This document shows, piece after piece, positions 1 through 6,250 of a DNA stretch of 16,724 bases. The DNA is from Alphaproteobacteria bacterium (GTDB lineage Bacteria; Pseudomonadota; Alphaproteobacteria; UBA6615). Where the stretch lies: the NCBI GenBank assembly GCA_030831135.1, contig JAURLR010000387.1:1-16724 (forward strand), written 5' to 3'. The translations under genes and the position numbers were made by a program. How positions within the stretch are numbered: position 1 is the stretch's first letter; each line of letters starts with the position of its first letter. The notes under the pieces were generated by a model. That model worked only from the letters and a program-made list of their open reading frames with translations, searched no databases and was not told the DNA's origin.

Positions 1-5
1 CGGGT

Positions 6-731
6 TTGAAACCCGCCCCTGCAGTCTTGCTGAGCCTCTTTCTCGTCGCGCCTGCCATTGCCCAGGAAACACCTGTCGATGTCGAACTTGTCCTTGCCGT
101 CGATGTCTCCGCCTCCATTGATGGCGGGGAAGTCAATCTGCAGCGTGCGGGCTATGTCGCGGCCCTGACCGATGCCCGGGCGATCGCCGCGATGCTCTCG
201 GGTCCGCTCGGCCGGGTGGCGATCACCTATGTGGAATGGTCGGACACGGCCCGGGTGACGGTGCCCTGGACAGTTATCGAAAGCCCCGCCGATGCGCGCC
301 GTTTCGCGGGCGCGGTGCAGGCCTTCCCCATCCCCAAGGGCGGGCTGACCTCGATTGTCACCGCGCTGGATTTCTCCGCGCTTCTGTTTGACGGGAACGC
401 AATCGAGGGCACCCGCCGGGTGATCGATCTCTCGGCCGATGGCCGGGATTCGAAAGGTGACGAGGCGCTCGTGGCCGCCGCCCGGGACCGCGCGGTCGCC
501 CGCAACATCATCATCAACGGACTGGTGATCAATCCGCAGCAGGAACAGAGCGAAGTCGAGGGCGTGAAGTACGATCTTCAGGGCTACTTCCATGAAGTCG
601 TCATCGGCGGTCCCGGGGCCTTCACGGTGGTGACGGACTCACCCGAGGATTTCCCGCGCAGTGTGGTCAACAAGCTGGTGCTCGAGATCGCCGGGCGAGG
701 GGGACCGGCGCAAAGTCTTGCGGCGCGTTAG
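6..731 (+). CDS. DUF1194 family secreted protein, von Willebrand factor A-like
   Basis: The protein (241 aa from a TTG at 6) starts with a hydrophobic stretch ending in AIA-QE, a good signal peptidase I site after about residue 19, so it is probably exported to the periplasm. After it comes a beta strand and DVSAS at residues 33-37, a MIDAS-type D-x-S-x-S metal-binding motif. The whole has the layout of DUF1194, a von Willebrand A-like family common in alphaproteobacteria. Family members have no agreed function; ligand binding through the MIDAS is an inference. The n-region before the signal helix is very short and the reading frame is still open at the window edge, so the true start may lie upstream, outside the window. 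The gene stands alone, followed by a 405-base non-coding stretch. Family assignment is good; start and role are uncertain. Confidence 0.85.
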   Translation: MKPAPAVLLSLFLVAPAIAQETPVDVELVLAVDVSASIDGGEVNLQRAGYVAALTDARAIAAMLSGPLGRVAITYVEWSDTARVTVPWTVIESPADARRFAGAVQAFPIPKGGLTSIVTALDFSALLFDGNAIEGTRRVIDLSADGRDSKGDEALVAAARDRAVARNIIINGLVINPQQEQSEVEGVKYDLQGYFHEVVIGGPGAFTVVTDSPEDFPRSVVNKLVLEIAGRGGPAQSLAAR

Positions 732-742
732 CCTTCGGAAAA

Positions 743-806
743 CCTCATGCTGAGCCTGTCGGAGTATGATGTCGCGCCCTCGCCCTTCGTCAGGCTCAGG
801 GTGAGG
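743..806. repeat. Imperfect inverted repeat (dispersed palindrome)
   Basis: A 22-base left arm at 743-764 (CCTCATGCTGAGCCTGTCGG...) pairs with a right arm at 785-806 whose reverse complement begins CCTCACCCTGAGCCTGACGA. The arms differ at only a few positions and are separated by 20 bases. Its translations resemble the spurious 'HPELVEG/LRQAQHE'-type peptides that recur in many alphaproteobacterial and sphingomonad genomes, so it is probably a dispersed intergenic palindrome. It may also act as a transcript-end hairpin after the DUF1194 gene, but there is no T tract. Confidence 0.65.
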
Positions 807-884
807 ACGATCTGAGAGTTGTGCTGTCGCAACACCCTCATCGCGTCGTGTCTTCACAGATGCGAGGGTTTCGAATTCTCTACG

Positions 885-970
885 GTCGTTGCGAACCCGC
901 AGGGTGAAGCAATCCAGAGCGGTCCTGCCTGATCTCTGGATTGCTTCGGCGCTTTGCGCCTCGCAATGAC
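885..970 (-). repeat. Nested palindromic intergenic element, copy 1
   Basis: An 86-base element has near-perfect 10-bp termini (GTCGTTGCGA at 885-894, TCGCAATGAC at 961-970) and perfect 12-bp inner arms (GAAGCAATCCAG at 906-917, CTGGATTGCTTC at 936-947) around an 18-base centre. The same element lies in the opposite orientation at 13230-13314, with the inner arms and outer flanks conserved and the centre variable. Translations of this type of element give the familiar spurious peptides of the 'CHCEAR...AIQ / LDCF' kind. Here it follows the DUF1194 gene. Confidence 0.85.
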
Positions 971-1090
971 AGGAATGTCTTCCCCGTCGACATGCCTGAG
1001 CGGGGCGATTATTTCGTGCCGGTGAGAACACGAGTGTCCGAAGAATCGGGTTTCCGCCCGGCCGTCAGATGTGATACCCAAACCTCACAT

Positions 1091-1102
1091 TTGTCCGGAC
1101 AA
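1091..1102. promoter_or_regulatory. Perfect 12-bp palindrome, candidate operator
   Basis: TTGTCCGGACAA reads identically on both strands and lies 34 bases before the GTG start of the LigI-like gene. TTGT...ACAA half-sites are typical of GntR (FadR/FCD-type) regulators of catabolic genes. No regulator gene is visible in the window, so the binding protein is unknown. A second partial pairing (TCCGG at 1094, CCGGA at 1106) adjoins it. A role as operator for the 1137-5178 operon is inference. Confidence 0.4.
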
Positions 1103-1136
1103 TAACCGGACCGGATAATTTTCAGGGAGAGCCACC

Positions 1137-2021
1137 GTGGCCAACGAAATCAGAGATTGCATCGCACCGGACCGTAACCCGCGCAAGCCGAACATCATCC
1201 TGCCGAAGGGTGCCATCGACACTCATGTGCATGTCTTCTACGACAGCTACACGCTCTCGCCCGACCGCGGCTACACCCCGCCCGAATCGACTCTGGAAGA
1301 TCTCAAGCACCTGCATTCTCAGCTCGGCATCGACCGGGTGGTCTTCACCCAGCCGTCGGTCTATGGCACCGACAATTCCGCGATCCTCGATGGCATGAAC
1401 GCACTCAACGCCGAGACCCCGAACCGGGCGCGTGGCGTCTGTGCCATGACCATGGACTTCACCGACGAACAGCTCGCCGAGCTGGATGCTCAGGGCATTC
1501 GTGGCGTCCGTCTGAACATCGACAACAAGGGCGGCATGCCGCTCGAGCTCGATGCCATCCCCGAGCTGGAAGCCCGCATCAAGCCCTTCAACTGGCATAT
1601 CGAGTGGCTGTTCCCGGGCAAGGACATCGTCAACCTGATGCCGGTCTTCGAGAAGATGACCACGCCTATGTCGATCGGGCATTTTGCCTATCAGCCGGCC
1701 ACCGCCGGGATCGAAGCGCCGGGCTTCCAGGCGCTGCTCAAGCTGATGCGTGACGGCAACACCTGGATCAAGATTTCCGGCGCCAACCGCGTCAGCGCCA
1801 CCGACCTGCCGCCTTACGATGACTGTCAGCCGATGGCGCGTGCGCTGATCGAAGCCAATGCCGACCACGTCATGTGGGGCACCGACTGGCCGCATCCCAA
1901 CAAGTTCGAGGTCAACCCGAACGACGCCGACCCGGTTGAGGCCTTCGGCCAGTGGGTCCCCGACGAAGCCATGCGCCAACGCATCATGGTCGATAACCCG
2001 GCAAAATTTTACGGGTTTTAG
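1137..2021 (+). CDS. Amidohydrolase-2 family lactonase, LigI-like (2-pyrone-4,6-dicarboxylate lactonase family)
   Basis: 294 aa from a GTG at 1137, preceded by a CAGGGAGA Shine-Dalgarno sequence. The protein is a full-length PF04909 / COG3618 TIM barrel. Visible family residues are DTHVHVF (H30, H32), GIRGVRLNI (R122, R125), WHIEW (H154), SIGHFA (H182), ISGANR (R218) and GTDWPHPN (D250), which match the active-site layout of LigI. LigI opens 2-pyrone-4,6-dicarboxylate to 4-carboxy-2-hydroxymuconate in protocatechuate 4,5-cleavage and is described as working without a metal. None of the other protocatechuate 4,5-cleavage genes is nearby, so the real substrate may be a different lactone. It is the first gene of a probable operon with the molybdenum hydroxylase subunit 103 bases downstream. 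The fold is certain; the exact substrate is not. Confidence 0.88.
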   Translation: MANEIRDCIAPDRNPRKPNIILPKGAIDTHVHVFYDSYTLSPDRGYTPPESTLEDLKHLHSQLGIDRVVFTQPSVYGTDNSAILDGMNALNAETPNRARGVCAMTMDFTDEQLAELDAQGIRGVRLNIDNKGGMPLELDAIPELEARIKPFNWHIEWLFPGKDIVNLMPVFEKMTTPMSIGHFAYQPATAGIEAPGFQALLKLMRDGNTWIKISGANRVSATDLPPYDDCQPMARALIEANADHVMWGTDWPHPNKFEVNPNDADPVEAFGQWVPDEAMRQRIMVDNPAKFYGF

Positions 2022-2065
2022 GGTTTAGGCTCTCCACTTCCAGCACGAAGATTCTTCTCATAGAC

Positions 2066-2106
2066 TGTCTCTCAAACCCCGATTCAAGTGCGGGGCTTGA
2101 GAGACA
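2066..2106 (+). terminator. Strong hairpin between the lactonase and hydroxylase genes
   Basis: A 16-bp stem with a single mismatch (TGTCTCTCAAACCCCG at 2066-2081 against CGGGGCTTGAGAGACA at 2091-2106) encloses a 9-base loop. It has no T tract, so it is not a classical intrinsic terminator. It ends four bases before the GAGGAG ribosome-binding site of the next gene. It could be an mRNA processing or stability hairpin that sets different expression of the two genes, or a weak terminator. Confidence 0.55.
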
Positions 2107-2124
2107 CCATGAGGAGATACGCCC

Positions 2125-4455
2125 GTGAACACGCTTTCCGGACGGTTTGGCAGCGATGATGACGCCGCGCTGCGCAGTGAAGATGCGCCGCTCCTGACCG
2201 GGGCGGGGCGGTTTGTTGATGACATCAATCTTCCCGGCCAGGCCTATGGCGCGTTTGTGCGGGCGCCGGTGGGCCACGGCGTGCTGCGCGGGGTCGATGG
2301 GGCTGCCGCGCTGGCCATGCCCGGTGTGCTGGCTGTCCTGACAGGTGCCGATTTGCAGGCGGCCGGGCTTGGCGATATCCCGCCCGCGATCACCTTTCCC
2401 GGTAAGGATGGCATGGCGATGGCGTCTGCGCCCAAGCCGGTGCTGGCCTATGAGAAAATCCGTCATGCCGGTGAGGCTGTCGCGCTTGTGGTGGCCGAAA
2501 CCGCTGCCCAGGCCGCTGACGCTGTCGAGGCCGTGGACCTCGATATCGAGACCCTGCCCGCCGTGTCGGACGTGGCGGGGGCGCTTGCCGATGGCGCGCC
2601 GCAGGTCTGGGAGTCCGCGCCGGGGAACCTCGCCTTTGAATGGGTCGATGGTGACGAAGATGCCGTGCGCGCGGCGTTCGACGGCGCGGCGCATGTCTCG
2701 AAGGTATCGCTGTTCGACAACAGGCTGGCCCCGGTCTCCATGGAGCCACGTGGCGGGATCGGTGAATGGGATGAAGCGCTCGGGCGCTACACCCTGACGG
2801 CGGCGACGCAGGGCGTGTCGCTGGTCAGCAAGACCTTCGCTGCTCATGTCTTCAGGACCGAGCCGGAAAATGTCCGCGTGCTGACCCATGATGTGGGCGG
2901 CGGCTTCGGCATGAAAGCCCATCCCTATCCCGAATATGCTGCCGTGATGTTCGCGGCCCGGCAGGTCGGGCGACCGGTCAAATGGTGCAACTCCCGGCTG
3001 GAAAGTTTCCTGGCTGATACAGCGGGCCGCGACACGCTGATCGATGCGGAGATGGCCTTCGATGATGAGGGCAAGGCATTGGGTCTGCGAGTGAACAACC
3101 GCGTCGGCATGGGCGCCTATCTGACGACATTTTCCGCCGTTTTCTCCACCAACAACACCAAGAACTGCCTGGCCAGCGTTTATGCCATTCCGGCGATCCG
3201 CATCGATGTCACCATGGTGCTGACCAATGCGGCCCCGCTCGGTCCTTATCGGGGTGCGGGACGGCCCGAGGCGATCATCGCCGTCGAGCAATTGCTTGAC
3301 CGGGGGGCGCGTGCGCTCGGGATCGACCGGCTGGAAATCCGCCGCCGCAACATGATTGCACCCGATGCGATGCCCTATCACACGCCCAACGGACCGATCT
3401 ACGATTCCGGTGACTTCGAAGCGGCGATGGACAAGGCGCTCAAACTTGCTGACTGGGACGGCTTTGCCGCGCGACGCACAGCCAGCGAAGCGGCGGGCAA
3501 ACGCCGGGGTATCGGACTTGCATGTTTTCTGGAAGTCGCCGGCGGCATCCTCGACGAGACGGTCGATCTGCGCTTCGAGGGCGACGGTGCGGCGACGATC
3601 CGCACCGGGGTGCAGGCCATGGGCCAGAGCCACCTGACCACCTATACCCGCTTTGTCGGCGAACGGCTCGGTATTCCGGCCTCGAAGGTCCGTCTGGTCG
3701 AAGGTGACAGCCTGGAGGTGCCCGCCGGTACGCCCTCGGTCGCCTCCCGGTCCATGATGATGGCGGGCAGCGCCATGGCGATGAGCTGTGACACGGCGAT
3801 CGAGAAGGGCAAGGCAATTGCCGGGCATGTGCTCGAGGCGGCAGCAGCCGATGTGGAGTTCGAGGCGGGCCGGTTCCGGATCAAGGGGACCGACCGGGAG
3901 ATCGGGATTCTTGATCTGGCCGACCGCATCAAGGACATGGATTTACCCGCCGAACTTGCCGGCGGGCTGGACGCGGTTGAGAAGTTCGTCTCGCCCCAGA
4001 TGACCTTCCCCAATGGCTGCCATGTCTGCGAGGTCGAGATCGATCCCGACACCGGCAAGGTCGATGTGGTCGGTTACACTGCCGTCGATGACGTGGGCAA
4101 TGTCGTCAACGAGATGGTGGTCGAGGGACAGATCCATGGCGGTATCGCCCAGGGTCTCGGTCAGGTGCTCGGCGAGTGGGTGCGCTATGATGCGGACGGC
4201 CAGCTGTTGACGGGCTCCTTCATGGATTACCTGATGCCGCGCGCCGATGATTTTCCCGATTTCCGGATCGGGCATCATTCCGTTCCCGCGACCACCAACC
4301 CGCTCGGGGTGAAGGGCGCGGGGGAATCCGGCGTGGCCGGGTCACTGCCCTCGGGCATGGCCGCGATCCTCGATGCGCTGGAAAGCGCCGGCGCGGGGCC
4401 GATAGATTTGCCGATGACGCCGGAGCGGGTCTGGTCGGCGCTGAACGCCAGCTAG
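2125..4455 (+). CDS. Molybdopterin-binding large subunit of a xanthine dehydrogenase / aerobic CO dehydrogenase-type hydroxylase (CoxL-like)
   Basis: 776 aa from a GTG at 2125 with a GAGGAG ribosome-binding site, the usual length for this family. The N-terminal aldehyde oxidase/xanthine dehydrogenase a/b hammerhead domain covers about residues 20-145, and the two molybdopterin-binding domains follow. Signatures are GGGFGMKAHPYPE (258-270), GPYRGAGRPE (373-382), GVQAMGQSH (495-503) and GVKGAGESG (728-736), with E734 at the position of the catalytic base. The GPYRGAGRPE loop is not the AYRCSFR loop of true form I CO dehydrogenase, so oxidation of CO is unlikely. Hydroxylation of an aldehyde or N-/O-heteroaromatic ring is more likely. 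No signal peptide is seen, so it should be cytoplasmic. The [2Fe-2S] and FAD partner subunits that such enzymes need are absent from both sides. It is followed after 12 bases by the dienelactone hydrolase. Confidence 0.93.
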   Translation: MNTLSGRFGSDDDAALRSEDAPLLTGAGRFVDDINLPGQAYGAFVRAPVGHGVLRGVDGAAALAMPGVLAVLTGADLQAAGLGDIPPAITFPGKDGMAMASAPKPVLAYEKIRHAGEAVALVVAETAAQAADAVEAVDLDIETLPAVSDVAGALADGAPQVWESAPGNLAFEWVDGDEDAVRAAFDGAAHVSKVSLFDNRLAPVSMEPRGGIGEWDEALGRYTLTAATQGVSLVSKTFAAHVFRTEPENVRVLTHDVGGGFGMKAHPYPEYAAVMFAARQVGRPVKWCNSRLESFLADTAGRDTLIDAEMAFDDEGKALGLRVNNRVGMGAYLTTFSAVFSTNNTKNCLASVYAIPAIRIDVTMVLTNAAPLGPYRGAGRPEAIIAVEQLLDRGARALGIDRLEIRRRNMIAPDAMPYHTPNGPIYDSGDFEAAMDKALKLADWDGFAARRTASEAAGKRRGIGLACFLEVAGGILDETVDLRFEGDGAATIRTGVQAMGQSHLTTYTRFVGERLGIPASKVRLVEGDSLEVPAGTPSVASRSMMMAGSAMAMSCDTAIEKGKAIAGHVLEAAAADVEFEAGRFRIKGTDREIGILDLADRIKDMDLPAELAGGLDAVEKFVSPQMTFPNGCHVCEVEIDPDTGKVDVVGYTAVDDVGNVVNEMVVEGQIHGGIAQGLGQVLGEWVRYDADGQLLTGSFMDYLMPRADDFPDFRIGHHSVPATTNPLGVKGAGESGVAGSLPSGMAAILDALESAGAGPIDLPMTPERVWSALNAS

Positions 4456-4467
4456 GGAGAGACAGAC

Positions 4468-5178
4468 ATGCAACGCACCGAGGATATTCAGGTCACGCTG
4501 CGTGACGGCTCGAAGATGGGCGCACATATCGCGTATCCCGATAAAGAGCCTGCAGGTGCGATCATCGCCATCATGGAAATCTGGGGCGTCAACGACACGA
4601 TGCGGGCCCATGCGCAGGAGTTTGCCGAAGCCGGCTGGATCACGCTGGTGCCCGACCTGTTCTGGCGGCTGGAGCCCGGTGTTGAGCTTTCGGACGCCGA
4701 CCCGGCCCATTGGGACAAGGCGATCGACCTCTATTACGACTTCGATTACGACCTCGGCGTGCAGGATATGGAGGATGTGGCAGCCTTCCTGCGCACAATC
4801 CCCGGGGGCAACGGCAAGGTTGGCACGGTCGGCTACTGCCTGGGCGGCAAGATGGGCTATCTGATGTGCTGTCGTGGCTCGGATATCGATTGCGCGGTGG
4901 CCTATTACGGCACCTATATCGAGCATGCGATCGGGGAAGCCCCGAACCTGTCCAAGCCGTTCCAGCTGCATCAGGCGCTGGCCGACAAATGGGTGCCACC
5001 GGTGGTGTGTTCTTTCATCGAACGCCGGCTGTCACCCAACCCGTTGGTCGAAATCCACAAATATCCCGGGGCCGATCACGCCTTTGCGCGACATGGCGGG
5101 ACCACCTACAGCGCGCCGGAGGCCGAGAAGGCGCTGGACCTGTCGATCGCGTTCTTTTCGCGCCACCTCAACGGCTGA
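4468..5178 (+). CDS. Dienelactone hydrolase family protein
   Basis: 236 aa, ATG at 4468 with AGGGAGA seven bases upstream. A PF01738 alpha/beta hydrolase of normal length, cytoplasmic. The catalytic triad is visible: C124 in the nucleophile elbow GYCLGG, D173 in ADKWVPP, and H204 in GADHAFARHG. E37 in MEIWG matches the glutamate (E36 in the Pseudomonas enzyme) that activates the cysteine. Such enzymes open 4-carboxymethylenebut-2-en-4-olide (dienelactone) to maleylacetate; many paralogues act on other lactones or esters. It is only 12 bases after the molybdenum hydroxylase gene and is almost certainly co-transcribed with it. It converges on the IalB gene with a 12-base gap. Family is certain; substrate unknown. 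Confidence 0.92.
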   Translation: MQRTEDIQVTLRDGSKMGAHIAYPDKEPAGAIIAIMEIWGVNDTMRAHAQEFAEAGWITLVPDLFWRLEPGVELSDADPAHWDKAIDLYYDFDYDLGVQDMEDVAAFLRTIPGGNGKVGTVGYCLGGKMGYLMCCRGSDIDCAVAYYGTYIEHAIGEAPNLSKPFQLHQALADKWVPPVVCSFIERRLSPNPLVEIHKYPGADHAFARHGGTTYSAPEAEKALDLSIAFFSRHLNG

Positions 5179-5190
5179 CCGGCGCGGCGC

Positions 5191-5763
5191 TTATTGTGCG
5201 CCGTTGGCCGCCTGCATGGCATTGAACGCGGCAGTGAAGCCCTGAAGAGAAACCGCCAGACCCACCGGTTTGTTCGGGGTCGCAACGGGAACGATGGTCA
5301 CCAGCGCCTGAATACCCGAGCGAAAGCGGGTGAGTTCCTCTGGCGTGATGCCGATCCGCGCGACGCAGCCAGCTTCCGTGCACCACGAGAAGGGATAACG
5401 TTTGCCCGGCGCACCATCAATCGTCAGGCCGAGCTGCGATGTCAGCAGGGTTTCCAGCGGGGTCAGGATCACCGCCCCTGCAGCAGCGGCCTGCCCGGGG
5501 GTGATCGAAAAAATATTCATTTCGGCAACGGGGTTGCCGTCGGCCTGATTGAGTTGCTGAAACATCTGGCAACGCTCGCCACCACCCTGCAAACGAAGAC
5601 ATCGGATTTCCCAGGCACCGTGGGTCGACTTGACGAAGGTCGAGCCGACGCCGTCAGCCGGGGCTCCAGGAGTCTGCGCAAGCGCCGGACCCGTGAGGAT
5701 GACCAGGGCGGCAAGGGCAGACAGGATTGTGCGGGTGAGTTTTGTCTTGTTCATAGATCCCAT
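5191..5763 (-). CDS. Invasion-associated locus B (IalB) family secreted protein
   Basis: About 190 aa. An n-region with K/R residues (MNKTKLTR), a hydrophobic core and ALA-QTP form a signal peptide, so the protein is exported. The mature part has the IalB layout (PF06776): a beta strand WEIRCLR, a second cysteine in GERCQM, and a later pair in SWCTEAGC, four cysteines that could form two disulfides. In Bartonella IalB is linked to erythrocyte invasion, but homologues occur in most free-living alphaproteobacteria with no known role, so virulence should not be inferred. Three ATGs compete (5766, 5763, 5754). The second has AAGGA five bases upstream and was chosen; the third gives the tidiest signal peptide. 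It is divergent from dodecin. Confidence 0.85.
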   Translation of the reverse strand: MGSMNKTKLTRTILSALAALVILTGPALAQTPGAPADGVGSTFVKSTHGAWEIRCLRLQGGGERCQMFQQLNQADGNPVAEMNIFSITPGQAAAAGAVILTPLETLLTSQLGLTIDGAPGKRYPFSWCTEAGCVARIGITPEELTRFRSGIQALVTIVPVATPNKPVGLAVSLQGFTAAFNAMQAANGAQ

Positions 5764-5869
5764 CATAATCCTTGGCTTCGATTGGGTAAATGTACAGACG
5801 GGGGTGCGAACCAAATATCTTCTGTGGCGTTGTTTCAGTGAACGACAAGAGCAACAAGAGGGTTATTCA

Positions 5870-6076
5870 ATGTCAGACAGTGTCTATGCCGTGACGGAGA
5901 TCGTCGGATCTTCGCCCGTTTCCGTGGAGGATGCGATCAAGGGCGCCATCGCCAAGGCATCCCGATCTCTGGAACATCTCAACTGGTTCGAGGTCATCGA
6001 AACCCGCGGGCATATCGAAGATGGCAAGGTGGCCCATTATCAGGTCGCTCTGAAGATCGGTTTTCGTCACGTGTAA
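5870..6076 (+). CDS. Dodecin family flavin-binding protein
   Basis: 68 aa, ATG at 5870 with AAGAGGG seven bases upstream. The frame stays open further upstream, but the homologous part begins at this ATG. It is a typical full-length dodecin (PF07311): beta strand VYAVTEIVGSSP, helix SVEDAIKGAIAKASRSL, then W39 and the ETRG segment (44-47), then the last two strands. Dodecins form hollow 12-mers that store or buffer flavins (in some bacteria also coenzyme A); the conserved tryptophan stacks on the isoalloxazine ring. It is a single gene, divergent from the IalB gene. The stop codon runs into a perfect 12-bp GC palindrome at 6076-6087, which has no loop. Confidence 0.93.
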   Translation: MSDSVYAVTEIVGSSPVSVEDAIKGAIAKASRSLEHLNWFEVIETRGHIEDGKVAHYQVALKIGFRHV

Positions 6077-6250
6077 GCCGCGCGGCTGGGTTGAAGCATG
6101 GGTCGGTCGGGCATCGCTCCGTCGCGGGCGGTTGCCCCGGGAAACAATCCGTGATTCGCAAACAGGCCTGAAAACTTGTTATAAGACGGTATAAGCGCTC
6201 AAAAAGTGCAGATTGCGCTCAATATTTCGCAATATGAAGGGGAGCCTGCC

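Larger units (their letters stand above)
732..1136. other. Intergenic region with two palindromic repeats and a promoter-proximal palindrome
   Basis: No credible gene is seen in these 405 bases. The reading frames on the minus strand here are translations of repeat sequence. The region holds an imperfect inverted repeat (743-806), a nested palindromic element (885-970) that recurs inverted at 13230-13314, and a 12-bp palindrome (1091-1102) 34 bases ahead of the next start codon. The stretch 971-1080 shows nothing recognisable. Confidence 0.8.

Noticed and set aside
639..1031. 130-codon minus-strand frame with 'CHCEA...AIQ' and 'LRQAQHE' type peptides
   Set aside because: These are translations of the two palindromic repeats, a well-known kind of spurious gene call.
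1984..3828. 614-codon open frame on the minus strand, opposite the molybdenum hydroxylase gene
   Set aside because: It is low-quality Arg/Gly/His/Gln-rich sequence without family motifs, lying antisense to a gene with clear catalytic signatures. GC-rich codon bias on the sense strand produces long open antisense frames; similar ones occur opposite 1137-2021, 10450-11418 and 11441-12646.
2125..4455. True aerobic CO dehydrogenase (form I coxL)
   Set aside because: The active-site loop is GPYRGAGRPE, not the AYRCSFR loop of form I enzymes, and the coxM and coxS genes are absent.
5185..5203. Short hairpin CGGCGC/GCGCCG between the dienelactone hydrolase and IalB genes as a terminator
   Set aside because: The stem is only 6 bp, there is no T tract on either strand, and it overlaps the IalB stop codon; such stems are expected by chance at this GC content.
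5191..5763. IalB-like gene as evidence of a pathogen
   Set aside because: Homologues are spread through free-living alphaproteobacteria, and nothing else in the window suggests virulence.
6076..6087. Perfect palindrome AGCCGCGCGGCT at the dodecin stop codon
   Set aside because: It has no loop and no T tract, and a 12-bp GC palindrome is not rare here, so it is not called a terminator or operator.
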